This document shows, one piece after another, positions 16,822 through 23,665 of a stretch of 23,665 nucleotides of DNA. Position 1 is the first letter of the stretch, and each line of letters starts with the position of its first letter. The notes beneath the pieces were generated by a model. The model did no database searches, was not told the origin of the DNA, and saw nothing but the letters and a program-made list of their open reading frames with translations. Source of the DNA: Xanthobacteraceae bacterium (GTDB lineage Bacteria > Pseudomonadota > Alphaproteobacteria > Rhizobiales > Xanthobacteraceae); contig JASHYD010000531.1 of NCBI GenBank assembly GCA_030043175.1, positions 1 to 23,665 of the forward strand. The letters run 5' to 3'. Made by a program: the position numbers and the translations under genes.

Positions 16822-17593
16822 GATGCACACCAGAGATAGCGGGTATTCTGGAGAGAACGCCTTTCGATCGTCAGCGGAAAGTTATCCTAATTTGAGCAAA
16901 CCCGAGCCAACGTAGCGTCGTTAGACTCAAGCGGGAGTTGCTCTTGCCGCGAGCCTTCACGCAAACCGGGTTTTTCATTCGGTTTGGCTTTCCCCGAAGG
17001 GGCGGGCTTGCGGGTCTGTTGCGCCAGCTTGCCTAATCTCAGCGACGCTCCAGAACTTCGGTGCCTCGAATCGAAGGTCAAGCCCAGCAAGCGCTCGCAC
17101 GCGCGTGAAGGCCCATGGCAGCGAACTTCGGCGGCCGCGCGGATTGCTGGCGAGCAATTCTGGAGAGGGAGACGTTTTTGAGAGCCGGGACACGACGCCT
17201 CTCACCGAAGTCGTTCAAAAGGTGGTCGAACGATACCGATTTTGCCGAAGTGTTGCAATCCGGACGCTCGGCCCCTGCCCGAATCTTGCCAAGAAAGCAA
17301 TAGAATGAATCCCGCCATGCAGGATTCGCGGCTGATTGTGCGAACCATTTGTTTTGCCGACCATAATTTATGTGCCGCAGCCATGCTTTTCTGCTCCGGT
17401 TGTCGGTAGATTTTTCGTTGATCCCTATGTCGAACCTATCTGCGCCATAATTACGCCTCCTCTAATTACGATTTGTTCTGCAAATTGTGGCAATGACGCT
17501 TCTGTGAGGTCCGGAACCCTACGTGTTGCGCAGGGTTATGCGGCAACTCGGACTGCCGAGGTGAGCCAGTTGAATGTGGGCATGGAGGAGCGC
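16822..17593. other. Intergenic region between kinase operon and porin pseudogene
   Basis: Divergent control region of about 770 bases. Open frames on both strands (16887-17205, 17105-17308, 17336-17680) have no recognisable content. The part after about 17330 is AT-richer and holds the EcfG-like promoter at 17513. No EcfG match was found facing the kinase gene. A 16-base sequence at 17261-17276 is identical to one at 7091-7106 in the end of the DUF1328 gene, probably by chance. Confidence 0.5.
17513..17537 (+). promoter_or_regulatory. EcfG-like promoter of the porin pseudogene
   Basis: GGAAC at 17513-17517, a 16-base spacer, then GGTT at 17534-17537. The -35 element is perfect and the -10 element differs from CGTT only in its first, less constrained base. 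It lies 56 bases ahead of the ATG of the broken outer-membrane protein gene. Confidence 0.5.
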
Positions 17594-18387
17594 ATGGATA
17601 AAGTACTAGCTTTGGTTGCGGCCACGCTGATGTTCGCCGGCCCGGTCCTCGCGGCTGATCTGGGCAGGCCGCCGGTCTAGAAGGCGCCACCGACGGTAGC
17701 GCCTTTCAGTTGAACGGGATGCTACGTCGGGCGCTACGGCCGGCGTGCGTGGGGCAAATCAGATGTCTCGTCGGACGCAACCGCGGGGCCAGGTGCCTTT
17801 AGTGCTGCCGGTGCTACAGCAATCGACTCCCAGGCCGCAGGGTCTTTCGGCTCCTCCGGCTTTGCGGGGGAGGCGAGCTTGGGTGCAATTATCAGTTCAA
17901 TCCCTGGCTAGTGCTCGGCGTTGAGGGCGATTTCGAATACACCGGATTAGGCGACTCCGTTTCAGGGCTCGTCGCATTAGGGCGAAACTCCGCTCCTTTC
18001 ACCGAATCCTTCAGTAGCCACTGGTTGTCGACCGTCTGGGGGCGAGTCGGCATCGCCAACGGCCAATGGCTGTTCTTCGCAACCGGCGGCGTGGCCTTTG
18101 CGAACCCGACGTTCTCCGACTTCATTAGCTTCCCTTAAGGTAGCTTTGGACCGTCGGGTAGCCTTAATGCCGCGTCGAGCAGTGGAACCATCACGGGGCG
18201 GACCGCGGGCGGCGGTATTGAGTGGTTTTTCATCCCGCAATGGAGCGCCAAGGCCGAATATATGCACGTGGACTTTGGCACGACGAGCTTCACGAGCGCA
18301 AACAGCGCCGTTCCGACTCCTACCATTCTTCACAGTCATACCTTGACTGAGGACATTGGAAGGGTCGGCTTAAACTTCCATTTTTGA
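17594..18387 (+). pseudogene. Broken outer-membrane beta-barrel protein gene (Omp25/RopB-like porin family)
   Basis: The start is intact: a GGAGGAG ribosome site, ATG, and a signal peptide ('MDKVLALVAATLMFAGPVLA', then 'ADLG'). The mature reading 'RPPV.KAPPTVAPFS.TGCYVG' is the usual N-terminus of alphaproteobacterial Omp25/RopB-type barrels. TAG at 17678-17680 replaces the expected Tyr and TGA at 17711-17713 the expected Trp. A one-base loss in the G-run near 17870 shifts frame, after which 'GCNYQFNPWLVLGVEGDFEYTG' continues, and TAA at 18136-18138 interrupts again. The last strand is complete, ending 'EDIGRVGLNFHF' with the terminal Phe of barrel proteins. Four independent lesions make sequencing error unlikely. 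The intact protein would have been about 264 residues, an abundant outer-membrane structural protein. Confidence 0.88.
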
Positions 18388-18740
18388 ACGTTCGCAAGCC
18401 GCGAGTTCTGCGAACTTGCCTTCGGGCCCCGGTCGAATTCGCCCGGGGTCCAACCCTCGCTCGCCGATGTCGTGAATGATATTCAGCAAATCGCAGTGCT
18501 ACGAGTGACGCGATCCAGCTTCTTGACCATCATTAGCCTTCAAGAGCCCAGCAGAGGTCGCTCGCTCTCCAACGGGTCGCGATCGCGCACGCGGGTCTCA
18601 CTCGCTCTGGATGTCGATGGTCGAAATGGCCGACGCCTGACGATTGACCAGGCCGGCGACATGCCCCACTAGTTACGCTGTAACCGGCATTGCACATGCC
18701 TCAGGGAGACTTTGCCCCAAGCGGGCTTGCTCCCCCCGCG
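18388..18740. other. Intergenic region with two hairpins
   Basis: This lies between the end of the porin pseudogene and the end of the CheB-CheR gene (convergent). It holds two inverted repeats near 18390-18451, described separately. A GTG-started frame at 18472-18672 has no ribosome site and is Arg/Ser-rich, so it was not called. Confidence 0.5.
18390..18415 (+). terminator. Hairpin directly after the porin pseudogene
   Basis: A perfect 7-bp stem, GTTCGCA (18390-18396) with TGCGAAC (18409-18415), begins three bases after the stop codon. There is no T-run. A second GC-rich stem of 9 bp (one G-U pair; 18424-18432 with 18443-18451) follows. Together they probably end transcription of the former porin gene. 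Confidence 0.4.
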
Positions 18741-21284
18741 TCAGTCGGACCCGTGCTGAAGTCTCCTTTCACATTCGCGCAATGCCTCCTCCATCCTGTG
18801 CCGGTCGGTGACGTCTGTGAACGTGATGACAACACCATCAATCTTATCCTCGATTGTCCGGTAGGGGCGCATTCGAACATCGTACCAGCCCTTGGTCGGA
18901 CCGTGCACTTCACGGCGGATCGGAGCCAGATCGTCCAGTACGGCTCGCGCGTCTTTGACCAAATCATCGTGTTCGAGCTTTTGGGCGAAATCCGTAATGG
19001 GTCGTCCTTCGTCGGCCTGCGTGATGCTGAATAAGTCCGTGACCCGGTTACTGAATCGCCTGATGCGCAGACCGGTATCGAGAAATAATGTGCCGACTTC
19101 GGTGACAGCCATCAAATTCTCAAGATCGCTGTTGGCGCGAGAGACTGCTTCGAGTCTCTGTTTGAGCTCGATATTGACCGTCGTCAGCTCCTCATTAATT
19201 GATTGTAGCTCCTCCTTGCTGGTTTCGAGCTCCTCCGAAGTGGATCGGTATTCTTCATTGATTGATTGCAGCTCTTCATTGGAGGCGCGCAGCTCCTCGT
19301 TGGCGGCGTCCGATTCCTCGCGCAATGTGCGCATACGCGCTTGGGTCAGTTCCAATTCCTCGGTGAGGCGGCGCACGGTGTTGTCGGTCACCCGCTCCGT
19401 GTCCTGGGAGACAAGGCGGGGATCGACCGCTTCCCCTTCGATGAACAGCACCAGCGCGGTTCCTTCCGCGCCCTCCTCCGGTGATAGGGGTTTCACCTGA
19501 AGATCAACGCGATGTGGCGCGCCGTTGAAGGTGACCAGAATGGGCAAGCTCAAAGTGGGGTGGTGCTGGTCGAACGCGCGATGCAGCGCCGCCCTCAATT
19601 CAGCTCGGAACTCGGGCCGTACCAGATCCACGAGGTCCCCGGTCAAAGGACCACCTATCGGCTGAGTATATCGGCCGGCATTCTCAGAAAGGTGCAGGAC
19701 CTGATGGGATGCGTCGACCAGGACGCTGGGCGGCGCCGCTTGTTCGAGTGCCCGCCGATGTGCGACGACCTCGCTCGTTGCCATACTGGGTGTACGCGCG
19801 CGCAGTATCGGGGGTTCTTTCCCCGGCGCGTGCAGCTGCGGTACGACGCGTGCCTTTTCGGTGGGCGCGGCTGTCGAGTGATACAAGCGAGCTTTTTGAT
19901 CGATGAGGCGGAAAAGGCCTTGCGCGCGGTCGGCAGTCTCAGTTGGGCCGAGCAGAAGGTATCCGCCGGCATTCAGCGCGTAATAGAGTGTCTTGAGCAC
20001 CTCGTCCTGCACCTGATGATCCAGGTAAATGAGTACGTTGCGGCAAGAGATGAGATCGATCCGAGAGAATGGCGGATCCTTCAGGAGGTTGTGGTTGGCG
20101 AACAGCACGATGTCACGCAAATCTTGCCGCACACGGTAATGATCTGCTTCGTGAATGAAGAACCGGCGTAGTCGCTCTTGATTCACATCGACTTCGATGG
20201 CGATCGGGTATCGTCCCTCTCGCGCCGTGCCAAGCGCGCGAGTATCGAGATCGGAGCCGAACACTTGAATTGGCGGACGGATTTGCTGCTGGCTCGCCTC
20301 CTCCAGCAGCAGGATCGCGATGGTATAAGCCTCTTCACCGGTTGCGCATCCGGGGACCCAGATGCGAATCTGTTGGTTCGGATCCTTCCCCCTGAAGAGC
20401 TGCGGCACGATGCGTGTTCTGAGGAGCTCGAAGACTTCGGCGTCACGGAAGAATGTGGTCACCGAGATGAGCATGTCGTTCAAGAGTGACTGCGCTTCAT
20501 CAACATTGGCGCGCAAAAACTCATAGTAACCTTGCAAATCGTCACTTCGCGTGACCTGCATGCGGCGTGCGATCCGGCGCAGAACGGTCGATCGCCGGTA
20601 CTTCGAAAAGTCGTGACCGGTGCGGAGGTTCACTTGAGCGAAAATGCGTCCCAGTAGCTCCTGATCAAATTGGTCTTCGGCGGTCCTGTGTTTCTTGGCA
20701 ATCAGCTCCGTCAGCCGTGCCGCGAGTTCACGTAGCGGCAAAACGAAATCTGCGACGCCGGTGGCAATTGCGCTTCGGGGCATCGAAGAATGTTCGGCTT
20801 CCTCCGGATCCTGGACAAGCACGATGCCGCCCGTCTCCTTGACGGCACGCACACCGATTGCTCCATCAGATCCGGCGCCGGTGAGAATGACAGCGAATCC
20901 ACCGCCGGTTCGTTGCGCGACGGAACGAAAGAACAGATCGATTGCGGTACGTTGACCACGTGGCTTGTCGAATTCCACTGCCGAAATCCCGTGATTGGTT
21001 ATCTGCAGTAGCCGATCAGGCGGAATGACGTACACATGGTTTGGCTTTATTTGTTCTTTCGTCTGAACCTGCAGAACCGGCATGCGCGTGCGTGAAGCAA
21101 GGATGCTCGCAAGGTCGCTATGGGCTTGTGGATCAAGATGAACGATCACCACGAAGCTGGCCCCGGTGCCGTCGGGCAACGCATCGAATAGAGCTTGCAG
21201 CGCCTGCACCCCCCCGGCTGAGGTACCGATACTGACGATGATCGGGCTGCCATTGGTCGAGCCGTTATCTGTGCTGTCTGACAT
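18741..21284 (-). CDS. CheB-CheR-coiled coil-PAS fusion regulator (no kinase domain)
   Basis: An 847-residue protein (numbering from the ATG at 21284). The CheB methylesterase domain (about 14-190) has all catalytic residues: S22 in 'SIGTSAGG', H49 in 'VIVHLDP', D140 in 'LTGAGSDG'. The CheR methyltransferase domain (about 205-470) has the SAM-binding 'GCATGEEAYT' and 'CRNVLIYLD'. A degenerate PAS-like part (about 505-620), a long Glu/Ser/Asn-rich coiled coil (about 640-715, 'NEELQSINEE' repeats) and a PAS domain (about 720-830) follow. No receiver precedes CheB. Many relatives continue into a HisKA_2 kinase; this one stops 20 residues after PAS. Such fusions regulate non-chemotaxis sensory systems. 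A GTG at 21293 overlaps the stop of the YcxB-like gene (GTGA), so coupling is likely with either start. No chemoreceptor or cheA is in the window. Confidence 0.93.
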   Translation of the reverse strand: MSDSTDNGSTNGSPIIVSIGTSAGGVQALQALFDALPDGTGASFVVIVHLDPQAHSDLASILASRTRMPVLQVQTKEQIKPNHVYVIPPDRLLQITNHGISAVEFDKPRGQRTAIDLFFRSVAQRTGGGFAVILTGAGSDGAIGVRAVKETGGIVLVQDPEEAEHSSMPRSAIATGVADFVLPLRELAARLTELIAKKHRTAEDQFDQELLGRIFAQVNLRTGHDFSKYRRSTVLRRIARRMQVTRSDDLQGYYEFLRANVDEAQSLLNDMLISVTTFFRDAEVFELLRTRIVPQLFRGKDPNQQIRIWVPGCATGEEAYTIAILLLEEASQQQIRPPIQVFGSDLDTRALGTAREGRYPIAIEVDVNQERLRRFFIHEADHYRVRQDLRDIVLFANHNLLKDPPFSRIDLISCRNVLIYLDHQVQDEVLKTLYYALNAGGYLLLGPTETADRAQGLFRLIDQKARLYHSTAAPTEKARVVPQLHAPGKEPPILRARTPSMATSEVVAHRRALEQAAPPSVLVDASHQVLHLSENAGRYTQPIGGPLTGDLVDLVRPEFRAELRAALHRAFDQHHPTLSLPILVTFNGAPHRVDLQVKPLSPEEGAEGTALVLFIEGEAVDPRLVSQDTERVTDNTVRRLTEELELTQARMRTLREESDAANEELRASNEELQSINEEYRSTSEELETSKEELQSINEELTTVNIELKQRLEAVSRANSDLENLMAVTEVGTLFLDTGLRIRRFSNRVTDLFSITQADEGRPITDFAQKLEHDDLVKDARAVLDDLAPIRREVHGPTKGWYDVRMRPYRTIEDKIDGVVITFTDVTDRHRMEEALRECERRLQHGSD

Positions 21285-21289
21285 CCATC

Positions 21290-21922
21290 TCACATAACGG
21301 GCCTAATCCAAGGAAAAATAGACCCACCCCCGGGACGAACTGCCGCGGCGATTCGGTTCCCGGAGTTTCCTTCCTGTTTTCGCGTTCGGAGGAAGTCCCG
21401 GGATCCGACCTCGCGGTAGTCGGAAACGTGACGCCTCACGAGATCGTCCACCTCTGACGGCAGCGCCGGCTGGGTGCGCGCGCTGTCGGGAAACCAGTGA
21501 AACAGATCGGGCCCTTGGAACAGCAGTAAGCCGTCGGCGAGGCGCCGCGCCCTGGAGAAGCCGCTCCAGTCCAGCCATCCCTCGCCCCGCTTGCTGCTCG
21601 AAAACATGCCGTCGTCGGAAAGACGGATTACCCAATCATCGTTGAGTGTCGGGATCTTACGTATGCGGCGGCGCGAAAGCGCACGGGTCAATGGCGTGCA
21701 AAATATCACAACGGCTACTCCGAGAAGCACAAACAGGAAGCGCCCGATGGAGGGCCAGTCGGTGGGAGCGCCGTTGGAAAAATATATCAATGTCGCCAGC
21801 GCAAGCCAGACAAGCACCACAGCCGAACGAACCCAGCGGTACCACCAGAGTTGGCGCCGGTACCTTGCGTAAGCGGTGACGTAATGATCTTCGTCACCGC
21901 GAATGCGATATTCTACCACCAT
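21290..21922 (-). CDS. YcxB-like family membrane protein
   Basis: A 210-residue protein with two membrane helices near the N-terminus (about residues 31-50 and 59-78). The C-terminal cytosolic part has the YcxB-like pattern: 'DDGMFSSSKRGEGWLDWSGF', then 'LLLFQGPDLFHWFPDSA' and 'EVDDLVRRHV'. The biochemical function of the family is unknown; some members are thought to be membrane-linked sensors. The ATG at 21922 was chosen because AGGAG lies seven bases upstream; an ATG two codons earlier is too close to that site. The last 30 residues are unconserved-looking and basic. The stop codon overlaps the GTG of the CheB-CheR gene, so the two are one operon and the membrane protein may be an input or partner. 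Confidence 0.78.
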   Translation of the reverse strand: MVVEYRIRGDEDHYVTAYARYRRQLWWYRWVRSAVVLVWLALATLIYFSNGAPTDWPSIGRFLFVLLGVAVVIFCTPLTRALSRRRIRKIPTLNDDWVIRLSDDGMFSSSKRGEGWLDWSGFSRARRLADGLLLFQGPDLFHWFPDSARTQPALPSEVDDLVRRHVSDYREVGSRDFLRTRKQEGNSGNRIAAAVRPGGGSIFPWIRPVM

Positions 21923-22061
21923 GAGCATGCTCCTGACAAAGCGCGTATCGTGGTGACATCAGCCCTATCCCTCCTATAGACCGCGGGCATTGGTCTTGCG
22001 TTAGCCGGCACGCGAGTGAGACAACGCCATGCTTCGCCCAAAATGTCATCAGGGGGAAGTC

Positions 22062-22178
22062 ATGGGGTACGCATCGGTGTCCATAGCTGCGAAACAGCTC
22101 TTTGCGGTGGCGGCGCCGCTGGTGGCGGCGGGCACCATAACGACGGAGATCGCCGCGCAGGACAGCCTTAACCAGTAA
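22062..22178 (+). CDS. Possible 38-residue small hydrophobic protein
   Basis: An ATG at 22062 follows AGGGGGA at good spacing. The 38-codon product is 'MGYASVSIAAKQLFAVAAP' and then a further Ala/Thr-rich hydrophobic stretch ending in a polar tail ('AAQDSLNQ'). It looks like a short signal or membrane peptide without a mature domain. It is divergent from the YcxB-like gene. It could equally be the 5' remnant of a longer lost gene. No family is recognised. Confidence 0.33.
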   Translation: MGYASVSIAAKQLFAVAAPLVAAGTITTEIAAQDSLNQ

Positions 22179-22777
22179 CACCTTCACTGTAAGGGTTCGT
22201 CGGCGAGTCAAGGTTTCACGCGGCGTCCTTCCTTGCTTTTTTCTGTAGCCTCTGGGCCGGCCACAGATGGCTCCGGTGGGTACAGCTCTGCTGCGATCGA
22301 CAACATACAGCATGCAGTCGATGATTCTACTGCTCTTGAGATGATTACGGCGACCAGCGGCGCTTCGTGCGCCGCGTGACGATCGAAGGGTCACTCAGGT
22401 GTGCGGTGGTGAATGGCCGCTTTGGCCCAGGGCTGCCGACTTTGTTAGCGACGCAGGTCGGCAGCTTATCTGGGTACACCGGGCGTACTGCCAACGTAGC
22501 GGCAGCGGCAGCTCATGACCCGAACCGGCCACTAGGCCACGCGCTCAGTTGCTATGGGGTGGTCCTGTATCGGCAACGACGACCGTCACAACCCCTCAAA
22601 GACCAAGCTGGTCGAGAGCGCGTTGCTCGCGCTCGAAATCTGACGGCGTATAGGCTCGAACACACTGTGCCGTTTGAAAAAGCCATCGATCTCGTCGAGG
22701 ACCCCGAAACCCGGCACATGGTTCAGCTCGGGCTTGCTCAGATGTCCGCCTCGCCTGCTCGACCGCTCGCCTGTGCA
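22179..22777. other. Intergenic region without a recognised gene
   Basis: Open frames on both strands run through this stretch because of high GC; none is recognisable. The plus-strand frame 22367-23077 continues into the antisense of the secreted protein gene and is treated as a shadow. No EcfG consensus and no inverted repeat with a T-run were found. Confidence 0.45.
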
Positions 22778-23659
22778 TCAGAAATCCGGTTTGTCGGCCT
22801 GCGGAATCGGATGGAGATTCTCATTGAAGTGATCGTCCACGTTCTCGGCGCAAACCGTCTCCGCCATCGCCACCTGGTTCTTGCGCCATGTCTGTCTAAG
22901 TGTGAGCGGCCCATTAAACGTGTCGGGATCTTCCACCGTTACGATCGCGGTCAAAGACCGGCCGTCCTGGCTGATCGTGAACCGCTCGACGACATGGAGT
23001 TTCTCTGTGTGCGGTGTACGGAAGGAATCGATGTAGTGATTCTTGCCGCCTGCGAGCCCGATCGTGTCGACCACTAGCGTGTCCCCGCCCTCGTAATGGC
23101 CGATGGATTCGCCGAACCAGGATGGCTTCACATGTTCCGAATGCTTGTCGGTGAGATAGACGCGGCGCGCGAAATGATCGCGCTCCCATATCATCCAGAC
23201 TTGCTTCGGAGTCTGGAGGAAATACATAGGTTGGAGAAAAAGGAGTTGGCCGGGCACGCCCCCAGGCCAGCAACGCGATTGGGAGGTGAAGGGAATCGCC
23301 ATCTGACCGCTCAGCACCTCTTCATTCGTCGCCTGCATCTGCTTCGCCGCCCAAGGTTTCAAGATCGGATCGTTTGTGTTCACGATCGGGGGCCGGGTAC
23401 TGGGATCGACTACTGCAAGACAACGGCCATTTTGACATTCGCTGGTATAGGGATAGTTAGGATCGGTCGTCATTGGCCCGTGAGCCGAACCCGGCGGGGG
23501 GTCGAGCTGAAAGTCCCAGAAGTTCGCGTTCCACCCGAAATCTCGGGACCCAAGTTGGGGAATGAAATCCTCTGCGGGCGCGGCCGCGGAAAAGGACGCA
23601 ATAAGGGGGACCGCAAGAAAGCCGGCGACAACACCGCCTGCGAGCAAGCGGCTCCGCAA
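22778..23659 (-). CDS. Secreted protein of unknown function (start at or beyond window edge)
   Basis: At least 293 residues with a clear signal peptide ('GGVVAGFLAVPLIASFSAAAPA') and a hydrophilic mature part. It carries the pattern 'WFGESIGHYEGGDTLVVDTIG' followed by 'TPHTEKLHVVERFTISQDGR' and 'VTVEDPDTFNGPLTLRQTW'. I know this pattern from a large family of periplasmic hypothetical proteins in soil Proteobacteria and Acidobacteria with a beta-rich fold, without known activity. Two Cys pairs may form disulfides. In the window the frame opens with TTG at 23659, six bases from the edge, so a normal ATG a few codons further upstream, outside the window, is likely. No partner gene is visible. 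Confidence 0.8.
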   Translation of the reverse strand: MRSRLLAGGVVAGFLAVPLIASFSAAAPAEDFIPQLGSRDFGWNANFWDFQLDPPPGSAHGPMTTDPNYPYTSECQNGRCLAVVDPSTRPPIVNTNDPILKPWAAKQMQATNEEVLSGQMAIPFTSQSRCWPGGVPGQLLFLQPMYFLQTPKQVWMIWERDHFARRVYLTDKHSEHVKPSWFGESIGHYEGGDTLVVDTIGLAGGKNHYIDSFRTPHTEKLHVVERFTISQDGRSLTAIVTVEDPDTFNGPLTLRQTWRKNQVAMAETVCAENVDDHFNENLHPIPQADKPDF

Positions 23660-23665
23660 TGTCGA

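Noticed and set aside
18472..18672. 66-codon plus-strand frame between convergent genes
   Set aside because: It has a GTG start, no ribosome site and low-complexity Arg/Ser content.
22367..23077. 236-codon plus-strand frame
   Set aside because: Its second half is antisense to the secreted protein gene, and its first half shows no domain, ribosome site or hydrophobic pattern.

Overview
The window looks like chromosomal DNA of a Rhizobiales-type alphaproteobacterium, probably close to Bradyrhizobium. This rests on moderately high GC, an extensin-like murein protein beside an L,D-transpeptidase, the remains of an Omp25/RopB-type porin, HisKA_2 and poly-HAMP kinases, a DUF883/DUF1469 pair, and several promoters of the alphaproteobacterial general-stress (EcfG) type, GGAAC-N16/17-(C/G)GTT. 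No rRNA, tRNA, CRISPR array, intact insertion sequence or phage gene was seen.

Left part (1-7200). A gene-free and partly AT-rich stretch leads to an integral-membrane acyltransferase (+, 932-2152). Convergent with it is a two-gene murein operon on the minus strand, an extensin-like secreted protein followed by an L,D-transpeptidase, with one or two very small genes just upstream that have excellent ribosome sites. From about 4550 to 6935 the DNA is gene-poor and only a 99-codon hypothetical gene (5613-5912) is credible. A DUF1328 membrane mini-protein with an ideal ribosome site follows, closed by a strong hairpin.

Middle (7200-10190). A DUF883 (ElaB/YqjD-like) gene and a DUF1469 (YqjE/holin-III-like) gene overlap by one base and have a consensus EcfG promoter upstream. 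A second consensus EcfG promoter lies 33 bases ahead of a 66-residue soil-alphaproteobacterial hypothetical. This is a small stress-response envelope cluster.

Signalling block (10190-16821, minus strand). A very large soluble hybrid histidine kinase (poly-HAMP array with an exact 92-residue period, GAF, HisKA, HATPase, three receivers; the architecture of fungal class III Nik1/Os-1 kinases) lies upstream of a REC-PAS-HisKA_2-HATPase kinase. The two probably form an operon and a branched phosphorelay.

Right part (16821-23665). A porin gene wrecked by three stop codons and one frameshift still has a good signal peptide, ribosome site and EcfG-like promoter. On the minus strand a YcxB-like membrane protein overlaps a CheB-CheR-coiled-coil-PAS fusion regulator that lacks a kinase. 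A possible 38-codon gene and a secreted protein of unknown function, running to the window edge, end the window.

The common theme is envelope remodelling plus multi-input stress signalling. The anti-sigma factor, PhyR and EcfG themselves are not in the window, so the regulatory link is inferred from promoter sequences only.
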